Assembly (NCBI GenBank): GCA_000746585.2
Contig: CP009217.2
Span: 1,120,662-1,184,661, forward strand
Reading direction: 5' to 3'
Origin: Rickettsiales bacterium Ac37b
GTDB lineage: Bacteria > Pseudomonadota > Alphaproteobacteria > Rickettsiales > Arcanibacteraceae
Length of the DNA: 64,000 bases
Shown: one piece after another, positions 51,842 to 62,464 of the stretch
Layout of the letters: every line of letters starts with the position of its first letter
How positions within the stretch are numbered: position 1 is the stretch's first letter
The notes under the pieces: generated by a model
Seen by the model: only the letters and a program-made list of their open reading frames with translations
What the model was told of the DNA's origin: nothing
Databases searched by the model: none
Translations under genes and position numbers: made by a program

Positions 51842-54800
51842 ATGGATAAGTTAACCTTAGGATTACCTTTAGATTTTAATGATTTATATCAAACAGAAGG
51901 TTTAGAAAAATTAGATTTATTCTTTTTAAATGAACTAAAAGAATCTAACATTGAGCTATATAATCAATTACTTTTTTTGCGTTCTAATAATAAAGACTTA
52001 GAGGCCAAAAACTATAGCAATTTTATTATAACTTTAGCTCCTTATTTAGAAGATTTTTTTGCTAAATTATTTGATATTAAGCAAGAAATATATGCTCTTT
52101 ATGATAAGCATAATGCTTTTGCTAAAATTTATGAATTTAAACGTAATTTTATTCAGCGCAAAGCTTTAAAAACATGTACAAGAGAACAAGCCCATGAACT
52201 AGATGGAAAAAAACTACACCTCCAATTAGAAACTCTTTTTGCAGATAGTTTTAGTGAAGCACTTTATATTCACCATGTTCAAGTTTGGCTGAAAGAAAAT
52301 GAAGAAGAAAAGTTACAGATAGCCTCTTTATACGCATGCTGGGCTATCTTCTCCACGCAAGGACAAAAGCTTTATCATAACAGTATTATATTTAAAATAC
52401 CTAATAAGCTAGATTTTGATCATTTAGTTCCTATAGATAAATATGAAAATAATAATTTATCTTATATTAAGACACAGGAACAGCTACATGCCAGACTTGA
52501 CTTTTCTTTAAACGATGCAGGTATTGATCCTAATTATGCCCTTGATCAAGCACATTATTGTATTTATTGCCATAATCAAGGAAAAGACTCTTGTTCTAAA
52601 GGGCTCAAAAATAAGGATAATAACAATTTCCAAAAAAATTCTTTAGCTAATGATTTAACTGGCTGCCCCCTCGAAGAAAAAATTTCAGAAATGAATTATT
52701 TGAAATCTAAGGGACATATAATTGGCGCTTTAGCTACAATTATTATTGATAATCCTATGGTTGCAGCTACCGGACATAGAATATGTAATGATTGTAGCAA
52801 AGCTTGCATTTATCAAAAACAAGAACCAGTGAATATCCCGCAGGTAGAAACTTCAGTGTTACAGGACGTACTTATCCTACCTTGGGGATTTGAAATATAT
52901 AGTCTTCTTACCAGATGGAATCCTTTAAAGTTAATAAATTATTTACCTCATAAACATAATACCTATAAAACATTAGTCGTAGGACTAGGACCTGCAGGAT
53001 TTACAATTAGCCATTATTTCCTAAATGAAGGTTATATAGTGACTGCTATAGATGGCCTAAAAATTGAACCCCTTCCTCCAGAACTCTCTGGTATTACTCC
53101 TTTTGGAAAACGCGTACAATTTAAACCCATATATTCTGTCAGTGAATTATATGAACCTTTAGAAGACCGTGTTCCTGGTGGTTTTGGAGGAGTTGCTGAA
53201 TATGGTATTACAGTCCGGTGGAATAAGAATCACTTAAAAATTTTAAGATTATTACTTGAGCGTAGAACCAATTTTAGAATGTATGGAGGCACTAGGTTTG
53301 GTAGTAATATTACAGATATTCAGGCATTTGAACTTGGTTTTGACCATATTACCCTAGCCATGGGTGCTGGTAAACCAAATATTATACCCTTTAAATCAGG
53401 TATTAATAAAGGAGTAAAGATGGCATCAGATTTTCTGATGAATTTACAACTTAGCGGCGCAGCACGTCAGTCATCAATAGCTAATTTACAAATAAGACTA
53501 CCTATAATAGTTATAGGAGGAGGCCTCACAGCCATAGATAGTGCGACCGAAGCTTTAACCTACTACCCTATACAAGTAGAAAAATTCCTTACCCGTTATG
53601 AGAAACTCATAGAAAAATACGGTAAAGCATATATACGAAGTAGTTGGACTGAAGAAGATATAATAATTGCAGATGAGTTTATCACTCACGCAACAGCTCT
53701 GCGTAGTGAAAAAAATAAACCTAAACCTGACATTTTAAAATTACTGAACAGCTGGGGTGGTGTCACGATTATGTATCGCAATAGCTTTACCAATTCACCT
53801 AGTTATCGCATTAACCACGAAGAAATTGTGTACGCACTAAAAGAAGGTATAAAACTTATCGAAAATTTGATACCAGAAGATATAGAACTTGATAGATTCA
53901 ATGCTTGTGCTAGTTTAATTAGTAAAAACATTCAGGGACAAAAATTTAATTTACCTGCTAAAACTATTTTAATTGCAACTGGCACTTCACCTAATATCAT
54001 TGCTTCTCAAGAAATGCCCAAAACCTTTAAAATTGCAGGCAAATATTTCCAGGTCATAGATAATCAAGGCACACAAGTAGAGCCAGAATTTATTTCTAAG
54101 CCTAATAATATTCATGTACTTACTTACTTAAATCAAGATCATAAAGCTATTAGTTTTTTAGGAGATCTTCATCCCTCTTTTGCAGGAAATGTAGTAAAAG
54201 CCATGGCTTCTGCTAAGCAAGGTTTTACAGTAATTAAAGATACTATTTATAAAGTACCATCTACCAATAATCTAAACACCGAACAATTTTTTCAAGAATT
54301 AGATTCTTTACTAATACCCTATGTAGAACAAATAAATACTCTTTCAGAAAATATTGTAGAAATCCTAGTAAAAGCCCCTTTGGCAGCTAAAAATTTTCAG
54401 CCTGGGCAATTTTATCGTTTTCAAAATTATGAATTTTTTGCCAATAAAGTTCAAAATACCAACTTAGCAATGGAGTCCATAGCCTTAACTGGTGCAAAAA
54501 TAGATAAAACACTTGGTACAGTTTCCATGATTACCTTAGTAACTGGTGGATCTAGCAGTTTATGCACATCTTTACCCCTTCAGGAACCTATCATACTCAT
54601 GGGCCCTACCGGTACGCCTACACATATTCCCCAAAATGAAACTGTATTACTTATAGGAGGAGGACTCGGCAATGCCGTGTTATTTTCTATAGGTGAAGCA
54701 TGTCGCCAAAATAATTCTAAAGTATTATATTTTGCAGGTTATAAAAAATTTACAGACCGTTATAAAATACAGGAAATTGAAGAAGCTGCTGATCAAATTG

Positions 54801-55261
54801 TATGGTGCTGTGATGAAGGTCTATTTACTGATCATAGACCAAATGATTTAACATTTCATGGTAATATAGTAAATGCTTTGATTAGCTACGCAACCGGTCA
54901 ACTTGGTAAAACAACTATACATCTTTCTGAAATCAACCGCATTATTACTATAGGCTCAGACAAAATGATGTTTGCGCTTCAGCAAGCAAGAGAAACTTCT
55001 CTAAAACCATATCTTAACCCTAATCATATTGCTATTGCTAGTATCAATTCCCCCATGCAATGTATGATGAAAGAAATTTGCGCGCAATGTTTACAAAAAC
55101 ATTCTGACCCTATTACCAAAAAAGAAACATATGTTTATAGTTGTAATAACCAAGATCAATCTATGGATTTAGTAGATTTTGCTTATTTATCGAATAGACT
55201 AAGCCAAAATAGTGTGCAGGAAAAACTGACCAATTTATGGATAGAGCATTGCTTATCTTAA
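51842..55261 (+). CDS. Fused GltD/NfnB-like and PyrK/NfnA-like iron-sulfur flavoprotein oxidoreductase
   Basis: A 1139-residue protein. Residues 1-230 are helical and unrecognised. Two cysteine clusters follow (CIYCHNQGKDSC near 240, CNDCSKACIY near 318), resembling the [4Fe-4S]-binding N-domain of GltD-type proteins. An FAD motif (VVGLGPAGFTISHYFLNEGY, about 378) and an NAD(P) motif (IVIGGGLTAIDSATEAL, about 556) come next. The C-terminal ~330 residues look like a ferredoxin-reductase/PyrK module: LIGGGLGNAVLFSIGEA near 936 and cysteines CMMKEICAQC near 1073 for a [2Fe-2S] cluster. Separate NfnA and NfnB do electron bifurcation among NADH, NADPH and ferredoxin; activity here is inferred. No strong ribosome binding site. 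Confidence 0.82.
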   Translation: MDKLTLGLPLDFNDLYQTEGLEKLDLFFLNELKESNIELYNQLLFLRSNNKDLEAKNYSNFIITLAPYLEDFFAKLFDIKQEIYALYDKHNAFAKIYEFKRNFIQRKALKTCTREQAHELDGKKLHLQLETLFADSFSEALYIHHVQVWLKENEEEKLQIASLYACWAIFSTQGQKLYHNSIIFKIPNKLDFDHLVPIDKYENNNLSYIKTQEQLHARLDFSLNDAGIDPNYALDQAHYCIYCHNQGKDSCSKGLKNKDNNNFQKNSLANDLTGCPLEEKISEMNYLKSKGHIIGALATIIIDNPMVAATGHRICNDCSKACIYQKQEPVNIPQVETSVLQDVLILPWGFEIYSLLTRWNPLKLINYLPHKHNTYKTLVVGLGPAGFTISHYFLNEGYIVTAIDGLKIEPLPPELSGITPFGKRVQFKPIYSVSELYEPLEDRVPGGFGGVAEYGITVRWNKNHLKILRLLLERRTNFRMYGGTRFGSNITDIQAFELGFDHITLAMGAGKPNIIPFKSGINKGVKMASDFLMNLQLSGAARQSSIANLQIRLPIIVIGGGLTAIDSATEALTYYPIQVEKFLTRYEKLIEKYGKAYIRSSWTEEDIIIADEFITHATALRSEKNKPKPDILKLLNSWGGVTIMYRNSFTNSPSYRINHEEIVYALKEGIKLIENLIPEDIELDRFNACASLISKNIQGQKFNLPAKTILIATGTSPNIIASQEMPKTFKIAGKYFQVIDNQGTQVEPEFISKPNNIHVLTYLNQDHKAISFLGDLHPSFAGNVVKAMASAKQGFTVIKDTIYKVPSTNNLNTEQFFQELDSLLIPYVEQINTLSENIVEILVKAPLAAKNFQPGQFYRFQNYEFFANKVQNTNLAMESIALTGAKIDKTLGTVSMITLVTGGSSSLCTSLPLQEPIILMGPTGTPTHIPQNETVLLIGGGLGNAVLFSIGEACRQNNSKVLYFAGYKKFTDRYKIQEIEEAADQIVWCCDEGLFTDHRPNDLTFHGNIVNALISYATGQLGKTTIHLSEINRIITIGSDKMMFALQQARETSLKPYLNPNHIAIASINSPMQCMMKEICAQCLQKHSDPITKKETYVYSCNNQDQSMDLVDFAYLSNRLSQNSVQEKLTNLWIEHCLS

Positions 55262-55338
55262 TAATATTTATTTCTAAGCTATTCCAGATATATAAATTTG
55301 TGTTTTAATTTTTATTGCATCGCATAATTATAAATTAC

Positions 55339-56637
55339 TTACTTAATATACTTTGAATATACTTCTGAGCCTATAAATTTTCCTTGGTCGCTTAATTCCT
55401 CTTCTATTCTAATTAGCTCATTATATTTTGCTAATCTTTCAGATCTAGCTAAGGAACCTGTTTTTATCTGACCAGAATTAGTAGCCACAGCAAGGTGAGC
55501 TATGGTTGTGTCTTCTGTTTCACCTGAACGATGTGAAATAATAGTATTATAACCAGCCTTATAAGCTACATTAATTGTTTCAAGAGTCTCAGTTAAAGTA
55601 CCAATTTGATTAGGTTTTATTAATACTGCATTAGCATAATGATTTTTTATACCTTCTTTAAGTAACTTTACATTAGTAACAAATAGGTCATCCCCTACTA
55701 ATTGCACTCGATTACCTATAGATTCAGTGATCATTTTCCAACCAGTATAATCCCTTTCAGCCATAGGATCTTCTATAGATAAAATAGGATAATTATTTAC
55801 TAACTTTTCATAATATTCTACAAGTTTTTCACAAGTAAGCTTTTTATTTTCACCAACTAAATTATATATACCATCTATATATAATTCTGAAGCAGCACAA
55901 TCTAATGCTATAAATACATCACTACCAGCTTTATAACCAGCTCGTTCGATAGCTTTCATAATAACATCTAACGCTTCATAACTGCTCTTCATTTGAGGAG
56001 CAAAACCACCTTCATCACCCACGTTGGTGTTATAACTAGACTGTTTTAAGATATCTTTTAAAACATGAAAAATTTCCGCTCCCATCCGCACCGCATCCTG
56101 CATCGTATGACTATTTACAGGAACAATCATAAACTCTTGGATGTCTATATCATTATCAGCATGTACTCCACCATTTAAGATATTCATCATAGGCACAGGT
56201 AAAGTATTACTGTTAATACCTCCTATATATCTATATAGAGGCATATAAGAAGCTGAAGCTGCTGCCTTTGCAACAGCAATAGATACAGCTAATATACTAT
56301 TAGCGCCTAATCTAGATTTATTTTCTGTACCATCTAAGTGAATTAAAGCATGATCAATAATAGACTGATCACTAACATCCATACCAAGTATGGTATCTAC
56401 TATTTCCCCATTAATAGCACTAATCGAGCTTAATACACCTTTACCTAGATATCTATTCTTATCACCATCACGAAGTTCCATAGCTTCATAAGTGCCAGTA
56501 GAAGCACCACTTGGCACAGATGCTCGACCTTTATGCCCACCACTCAAATGCACATCAACTTCAACAGTTGGAAAACCTCTGCTGTCTACAATTTCTCTAG
56601 CTATGATATCAATGATTTCTAACACTAACTTACCCAA
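55339..56637 (-). CDS. eno: Enolase
   Basis: Interconverts 2-phosphoglycerate and phosphoenolpyruvate. 432 residues with all main motifs: [32 protein letters not shown], the metal ligands around [22 protein letters not shown] and GDDLFVTN, and [14 protein letters not shown] with SHRSGETED. The N-terminal DSRGNPTVE is DSRGFPTVE here. The frame begins with TTG ([10 protein letters not shown]); a GTG four codons later gives a more usual enolase start. Presence of enolase does not by itself show full glycolysis; Rickettsiales often keep only the lower part. Confidence 0.96.
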   Translation of the reverse strand: MGKLVLEIIDIIAREIVDSRGFPTVEVDVHLSGGHKGRASVPSGASTGTYEAMELRDGDKNRYLGKGVLSSISAINGEIVDTILGMDVSDQSIIDHALIHLDGTENKSRLGANSILAVSIAVAKAAASASYMPLYRYIGGINSNTLPVPMMNILNGGVHADNDIDIQEFMIVPVNSHTMQDAVRMGAEIFHVLKDILKQSSYNTNVGDEGGFAPQMKSSYEALDVIMKAIERAGYKAGSDVFIALDCAASELYIDGIYNLVGENKKLTCEKLVEYYEKLVNNYPILSIEDPMAERDYTGWKMITESIGNRVQLVGDDLFVTNVKLLKEGIKNHYANAVLIKPNQIGTLTETLETINVAYKAGYNTIISHRSGETEDTTIAHLAVATNSGQIKTGSLARSERLAKYNELIRIEEELSDQGKFIGSEVYSKYIK

Positions 56638-56674
56638 ACTTCTTTTTAAAACTATATAACAAAGATATTATATA

Positions 56675-56749
56675 TGGTGCCGCCAGAAAGAATCGAACCT
56701 TCGACCTCATCATTACCAATGATGTGCTCTACCACTGAGCCATGGCGGC
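56675..56749 (-). tRNA. tRNA-Thr (GGT)
   Basis: Minus strand: acceptor GCCGCCA / TGGCGGC, D arm GGCTCAGTGGTAGAGC, anticodon loop TTGGTAA (GGT), T loop GTTCGATTC, encoded CCA. Confidence 0.95.
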
Positions 56750-57004
56750 TCCTATACGAAACCATTTTGGAACATGCCATATATAATGAATTTAGGCAAG
56801 AGATTTTTTAGAATTTTATTTTAAATTACAGCAAATTAATTTGTATTAGAGCAAAAAGCTAATGGTACAACATATATCATTACATGATTGATAAGCACCC
56901 AAACCTCTAATTAAAGTGAAAGCTATATTTAGTAATAAAGCAATATAACAAAACTATTTATTTAATATCATTTAGTTAAAATAAGCAACTTAAATAATAT
57001 AAAA

Positions 57005-57130
57005 TTAGCCCTGACAAGCTTTAAAGCGAGGGTTAGCTTTATTAATTACATAAACTCTACCTTTACGTCTTACAATGCGACAATTTTTATCACGTTGTTT
57101 AGCTGATTTTAGTGAACTTAATATTTTCAT
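57005..57130 (-). CDS. rpmJ: 50S ribosomal protein L36
   Basis: A 41-residue basic protein read on the minus strand: starts [20 protein letters not shown] and continues [21 protein letters not shown]. This is the zinc-free (C-minus) L36 version typical of many Alphaproteobacteria, ending NPRFKxxQG. The ATG is at 57130. It stands alone, between tRNA-Thr and glmS, on the glmS strand. Confidence 0.95.
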   Translation of the reverse strand: MKILSSLKSAKQRDKNCRIVRRKGRVYVINKANPRFKACQG

Positions 57131-57196
57131 AATAAAAACCTAATAATTTAATAAGAAAATGAAAAAGTAATACTTATAATCTTAGCTGTCAAGCTA

Positions 57197-59023
57197 TTAT
57201 TCTACGGTTACTGATTTAGCCAAATTACGAGGCTGATCCACATCAGTACCTTTATATACCGCAACATAATATGCCAGTAACTGCAACGGTATCACATAAA
57301 TAAACGGACTAATAAAAGGGTGTACATCCGGGATATTAATACTATTCCAGCTTACATCTTTTAAAAACTTATTACCCTCTAAAGTACTCATAGTAACAAT
57401 TTTTCCACCACGTGCAGCTATTTCCTGAATATTAGACACCATCTTAGAAAATAGTTCATCATATGACGCTATTGCTATAACTGGTATATTTTCATCAATT
57501 AAAGCAATGGGACCATGTTTTAATTCACCAGCTGCAACAGCTTCAGCATGTATATATGAAAGTTCTTTTAATTTTAAGGCACCTTCTAGAGCAATTGCAT
57601 ATGAAGTACCTCTACCGATATAAAGCACATTATGAAAACTAGATAATTTTTGAGCAACATTTTTAATTGCATCATCATTCTGTAATAAAGATGAAATTTT
57701 TCCTGGCACTTCCATTAATTTATTAGTAAACAACATCAATTCTTCTTTAGTAATTTGGTTACGCTTATCCGCTATCCCGAGTACCAAACAAGCTAAAGTC
57801 ATAAGCTGAGCTGTAAAAGCTTTAGTAGAAGCTACTCCAATTTCTGGTCCCGCATGCACTCTAAAACTATATTCTGCTTCTCTCTCCATAGAACTGTCTG
57901 CAACATTTACAATTGCAATTGTATGTTGCTTATGGGATTTTGCAAAACGTAATGCAGCCATAGTATCTGCTGTTTCACCTGACTGCGAAATAAAAATTGT
58001 TACTCCATTCTGAGGTAGGCATATATCTCTATATCTAAATTCAGAGGCAATATCAACTTCCACCGATATTTTTGCTATTGATTCAAACCACTGCTTAGCT
58101 ACCATAGCAGCATAATATGATGTCCCACAAGCAATTATAGTAATCTTGGGGATATTGAGTACATCAAAAGTTAACTTTGGTATAGTTATAGTTTCTTTTT
58201 GCAGATCAAGATAAAATCCTAAACTATCTGCAAGCACCGTAGGTTGTTCATAAATTTCTTTCTGCATAAAATGTTTATAATGTCCCTTATTACTTATAAG
58301 ATCAGCATGGCTTAAAATATTAACTGTCTTATCTATTACATCACCAGTATGATAATTAAGGAATAAAGCTGAATCTCTGGTTAATTCTACCATTTCTCCA
58401 TCTTCAAGATAAGAAATTTTATTAGTAAACTCACCCATTGCATAACTATCAGAACCTAGATACATTTCCCCCTCGCCATATCCAATAGCAAGAGGAGGAC
58501 CATTCTTAGCAGCTATAATTAAATTATCATCATCTCTAAAGACTACAGCAATAGCAAAAGCACCCTCAAATTCATGCAGTGCGTTATAAACAGCTTGCTT
58601 TTTATTTTTAAACTGGTTTAAGTAGTGATCTATTAAATGTAATATAACTTCAGTATCAGTTTCAGTAGTAAATACATAACCTAAATTTTCTAATTTCACT
58701 TTTAAAAGATGGTAATTTTCAATAATACCATTATGTACTACCGCTATTTTATCACTATAATGAGGATGAGCATTATTCTGACTAGGAACTCCATGAGTTG
58801 CCCAACGAGTGTGTCCTATGCCTATATTACCTATTATAGGTTCTTTATTATATACTTCTTCAAGAGCTTTAATTTTACCTTTTACTTTCAAACTATATAA
58901 TTTATTGTTCTCAACAGTTACAATTCCAGCGGAATCATACCCTCTATATTCTAAACGTTTTAGACCTTCTATCAATTTTGACGCGGCATGTGTATTGGTT
59001 AACACACCTATTATTCCACACAT
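57197..59023 (-). CDS. glmS: Glutamine-fructose-6-phosphate aminotransferase
   Basis: Makes glucosamine-6-phosphate, the entry step to UDP-GlcNAc for peptidoglycan and lipid A. 608 residues. N-terminal glutaminase domain with nucleophile Cys2 (MCGIIGVL), RLEYRGYDSAG, HTRWATHG and HNGIIENY; two SIS domains with ACGTSYYAAM, SQSGETADT and the C-terminal tail PRNLAKSVTVE that closes the ammonia channel. No upstream glmS ribozyme-like or other leader is apparent in the short upstream gap. A lone gene divergent from the helicase. Confidence 0.97.
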   Translation of the reverse strand: MCGIIGVLTNTHAASKLIEGLKRLEYRGYDSAGIVTVENNKLYSLKVKGKIKALEEVYNKEPIIGNIGIGHTRWATHGVPSQNNAHPHYSDKIAVVHNGIIENYHLLKVKLENLGYVFTTETDTEVILHLIDHYLNQFKNKKQAVYNALHEFEGAFAIAVVFRDDDNLIIAAKNGPPLAIGYGEGEMYLGSDSYAMGEFTNKISYLEDGEMVELTRDSALFLNYHTGDVIDKTVNILSHADLISNKGHYKHFMQKEIYEQPTVLADSLGFYLDLQKETITIPKLTFDVLNIPKITIIACGTSYYAAMVAKQWFESIAKISVEVDIASEFRYRDICLPQNGVTIFISQSGETADTMAALRFAKSHKQHTIAIVNVADSSMEREAEYSFRVHAGPEIGVASTKAFTAQLMTLACLVLGIADKRNQITKEELMLFTNKLMEVPGKISSLLQNDDAIKNVAQKLSSFHNVLYIGRGTSYAIALEGALKLKELSYIHAEAVAAGELKHGPIALIDENIPVIAIASYDELFSKMVSNIQEIAARGGKIVTMSTLEGNKFLKDVSWNSINIPDVHPFISPFIYVIPLQLLAYYVAVYKGTDVDQPRNLAKSVTVE

Positions 59024-59241
59024 AAAATGATTCCATATAATTTGTTATACATAAGAGATCAATGTTTTACTAATTCACACAATTAATTTCTTTAAAATTT
59101 ATTAAATAGCTGTTAAAATAGTGTATCTTACTTTATATATTTCTATGTAAACTTAAAGTCTTATAAATGCAATAAAATGTTTTTGCATTTTAAATATATA
59201 ATTGTAGAATCAACAAAATTCTAATATATTTTTTGAGATTT

Positions 59242-61209
59242 ATGGATATTGATTTAGCTACTAATAATATAATTTCTACATCTGATTATTTATTTGATTT
59301 AAATAAAGATCAACGCGATGCAGTATGCACATTAAATGGTCCTCTTCTTGTACTTGCAGGAGCAGGCACAGGGAAAACACGTGTTTTAACTACTAGAATA
59401 GCCCATATTATATTGTCTAACCATGCCACTCCAAGCCAAGTACTTGCTGTTACTTTTACCAATAAAGCTGCGAAAGAAATGCAAAATCGTATATTAAATA
59501 TGGTTGATGCTCAAGGCTTATGGCTTGGCACTTTTCACTCAATTGCAGCTAGAATATTAAGGCGTCATAGTGACTTACTTGGACTAAATAGTAACTATAA
59601 TATTATTGATGCGAGTGATCAATTAAAATTAGTTAAATCAACTATGGCAAATCTTAATATAGATGATAAGCAATATAACCCTAAAGCAGTTTTAAATGTA
59701 ATTCAGCGCTGGAAAGATACAGGCCTCTTACCAGAAAAAATATCTTCTTCTGATATCACATCTTATCTCCTAGAAATATCCTTTAGTGTTTATAAAGAGT
59801 ATCAACGTAAGTTGTTATCTTCAGATGCTGTAGATTTTGGTGATTTACTATTATATAACATTAAACTGCTTACTATGCATCCTACTATTTTACAGGAATA
59901 TCAACATAAATTTCGCTATATACTTATAGATGAGTATCAAGATACTAACATTGCGCAATATATATGGGTAAGGTTTCTTGCTGGGCATCATAAGAATATA
60001 TGTTGTGTTGGCGATGAAGATCAATCGATTTTTAGCTGGCGTGGTGCAGAGTTAGATAATATTTTACGTTTTGAAAAAGATTTTGGTAATGCAACTACTA
60101 TTAGATTAGAACATAACTATCGCTCAACTCATCAAATAGTTTCTGCTGCTTCACATGTGATCTCCAATAATAAATTAAGGCTAGGCAAAAATTTATGGAC
60201 TGACAAAGTAGGACAAAAAATAAATTTAGTCTCGGCATGGGATGATAAAGAAGAAGCTAGATATATTATCAATGAGATCATGCACCTCAAACAAAATCAT
60301 GATATTAATCTTGGAGAGGTAGCAATTTTAGTGCGCGCTGGATTTCAAACTCGTACTTTTGAAGAAAGCTTTTTAAGTTATGCGGTTCCTTATAAAATTA
60401 TAGGAGGTCTCCGATTTTATGAAAGAGCTGAAATAAAAGATGTTATTGCTTATATTAGAGTTACAGTGAATCATAATGATAATCTTGCTTTAGAACGTAT
60501 AATTAATTTACCCAAAAGAGCTATAGGTGATGCTACAATAAAATTGATTTCTGAGCATTCGCGAATACATGATATCTCTTTTTTCTCTGCTATAGAGAAT
60601 ATGCTAAATAATAATGAATTTAGACCTAAAATAAAGGCCTCTTTACAAATCTTAATTGATAACTTTAAAAAATGGCATTCTTTACTCTCTATTAAGCCCC
60701 ATCATAAGGTTATAGAGCTAGTTCTCGAAGAATCTGGTTATATCAATATGTGGAAACAGGATAAAACTCTTGAAGCAGAAGGACGTTTAGAAAATATTGA
60801 AGAATTAATAAAAGCTATACAAGATTTTAATAATATCACTGAGTTTTTGGAACATGTTGGCTTAGTTAATGTTACGGATACCGAAGATATTTCCAATATG
60901 GTTAATATAATGACTCTTCATGCTGCAAAAGGTTTAGAATTTAAAACGGTATTCCTACCTGGATGGGAGGAAGGTGTTTTTCCTCATCAAAAAATATTAG
61001 ATGAAGAAAATGCCAAACAATTAGAAGAAGAAAGAAGGTTAGCTTATGTTGGCATGACTCGTGCAAGAGAGAGGCTATATATTTTATTTACACTTTATAG
61101 ACGTATTTATAATCAATATCAAAATAATACTCCTTCACGTTTTATTACCGAATTACCTGAAGAACATTTAGAACGTAAATCTGCTTCTTATCACAATAAT
61201 AGTTTCTAA
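59242..61209 (+). CDS. UvrD/PcrA-family superfamily I DNA helicase
   Basis: A 3'-5' DNA helicase acting in nucleotide excision and mismatch repair. Motifs in order: LNKDQRDAV (Q motif), LAGAGTGKTRVL (Walker A), GTFHSIAARILR, LIDEYQDTNIAQY (motif II), VGDEDQSIFSWRGA (III), LEHNYRSTH (IV), MTLHAAKGLEF (V) and AYVGMTRARERLYI (VI). It is about 655 residues, shorter than Escherichia coli UvrD because the C-terminal disordered tail is missing. The frame is open from a TTG at 59233, but the ATG at 59242 is preferred. hemB follows after 23 bp. Confidence 0.93.
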   Translation: MDIDLATNNIISTSDYLFDLNKDQRDAVCTLNGPLLVLAGAGTGKTRVLTTRIAHIILSNHATPSQVLAVTFTNKAAKEMQNRILNMVDAQGLWLGTFHSIAARILRRHSDLLGLNSNYNIIDASDQLKLVKSTMANLNIDDKQYNPKAVLNVIQRWKDTGLLPEKISSSDITSYLLEISFSVYKEYQRKLLSSDAVDFGDLLLYNIKLLTMHPTILQEYQHKFRYILIDEYQDTNIAQYIWVRFLAGHHKNICCVGDEDQSIFSWRGAELDNILRFEKDFGNATTIRLEHNYRSTHQIVSAASHVISNNKLRLGKNLWTDKVGQKINLVSAWDDKEEARYIINEIMHLKQNHDINLGEVAILVRAGFQTRTFEESFLSYAVPYKIIGGLRFYERAEIKDVIAYIRVTVNHNDNLALERIINLPKRAIGDATIKLISEHSRIHDISFFSAIENMLNNNEFRPKIKASLQILIDNFKKWHSLLSIKPHHKVIELVLEESGYINMWKQDKTLEAEGRLENIEELIKAIQDFNNITEFLEHVGLVNVTDTEDISNMVNIMTLHAAKGLEFKTVFLPGWEEGVFPHQKILDEENAKQLEEERRLAYVGMTRARERLYILFTLYRRIYNQYQNNTPSRFITELPEEHLERKSASYHNNSF

Positions 61210-61232
61210 TAGCTAAGAGGTTTTTTTATATT

Positions 61233-62228
61233 ATGAACGATAACTATATATCCATTCGTCCTAGAAGATTACGCTACAATTCTGCTATTAGAGATTTAGT
61301 AAGAGAAACTATTTTAACAGTAAATGATCTAGTACTGCCAGTTTTTGTAATTCATGGCGCCAATATTAAAAACCCTATTCCCTCTTTGCCAGAACATTAT
61401 CAATTAAGTATTGATATGCTAGATACCGAAATAAAAGAAATCATTAGTTATGGTATCAAAGCTGTTATTTTATTTGGTATACCAGAAATAAAAGACTCTT
61501 ATGGATCACATGCCTATGAGGAACAGGGAATCATTCAGCAAGCAATAAAGAAAATTAAAGATATAGCTCCGCATTTATTAGTTATTTCTGACCTTTGTTT
61601 TTGTCAATATACAGATCATGGCCATTGTGGTATTGCAGTAGAGCATAATCATACTCTAGACATGGATAATGATGCCACTCTGAATCTGTTAGCAAAACAA
61701 GCTATAAGCCATGCAAAAGCTGGAGCAGATGTAATAGCTCCTTCAGGCATGGTAGATCATATGGTGTATGCGATTAGAAAAGCTCTAGATAATTCTGGAT
61801 TTAATAAAATTCCTATTATGAGCTATGCAGTAAAATATAGATCTGCTATGTATGGACCTTTTGGGGCAGCTGCAGGAGGAGCAGCAAAAATTGGTGATAG
61901 AAGTAGTTATCAAATGGATTTAGCTAATAGTTATGAAGCTATAAAAGAAGCAGAACTTGATATTAAAGAAGGCGCTGATATTTTAATTATAAAACCAGCT
62001 CATACTTATTTAGATATAATTTACCGTATAAAAGAATTATATCCATATATTCCTATAGCTGCCTATCATGTAAGTGGCGAATTCGCTATGCTAAAGGCTG
62101 CTATTCAAAATGGCTGGTTAGAAGAAAAACGTACTATATTTGAAGTCGTTACCTCCATTAAAAGAGCTGGCGCTAGTATTATAATCACTTATTTCGCCAA
62201 GGATCTAGCAAAGTGGCTTAATGATTAA
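61233..62228 (+). CDS. hemB: Delta-aminolevulinic acid dehydratase (porphobilinogen synthase)
   Basis: Condenses two 5-aminolevulinate to porphobilinogen in heme synthesis. 331 residues. The active lysines lie in SYAVKYRSAMYGPF and ILIIKPAHTYLD. The motif DLCFCQYTDHGHC has three cysteines, as in the zinc-dependent class (DTCFCEYTSHGHC in Escherichia coli), not the Asp-containing magnesium type known from several other Alphaproteobacteria. KPAHTYLD replaces the usual KPGMPYLD. It is probably cotranscribed with the upstream helicase gene. Confidence 0.95.
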   Translation: MNDNYISIRPRRLRYNSAIRDLVRETILTVNDLVLPVFVIHGANIKNPIPSLPEHYQLSIDMLDTEIKEIISYGIKAVILFGIPEIKDSYGSHAYEEQGIIQQAIKKIKDIAPHLLVISDLCFCQYTDHGHCGIAVEHNHTLDMDNDATLNLLAKQAISHAKAGADVIAPSGMVDHMVYAIRKALDNSGFNKIPIMSYAVKYRSAMYGPFGAAAGGAAKIGDRSSYQMDLANSYEAIKEAELDIKEGADILIIKPAHTYLDIIYRIKELYPYIPIAAYHVSGEFAMLKAAIQNGWLEEKRTIFEVVTSIKRAGASIIITYFAKDLAKWLND

Positions 62229-62464
62229 TCTCTATGCAGTTTGAGATTATACCATCTCTAAACTAAGCTAAAAAACTACAAATAGTTTAACAAACGCCAA
62301 GTGCTAATTTTCCCCTGTATATTTTAAAAGTTGTAATAATTGGCTTAGGACAAGAAACTATATATTGAGCATAGTTAAATTTTGTTAATAATATTTACAG
62401 GTCTCTTGACGTTAATGAAATTATTCATTATTATGAAACATATTTCTTTATATATGAGGTATAT

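Noticed and set aside
56820-56880. GCAAATTAATTTGTATTAG, similar to words at about 25521 and 29656, as a third dispersed repeat
   Set aside because: The shared stretch is short, AT-rich and lacks a matching second end, so chance or very old decay cannot be excluded.
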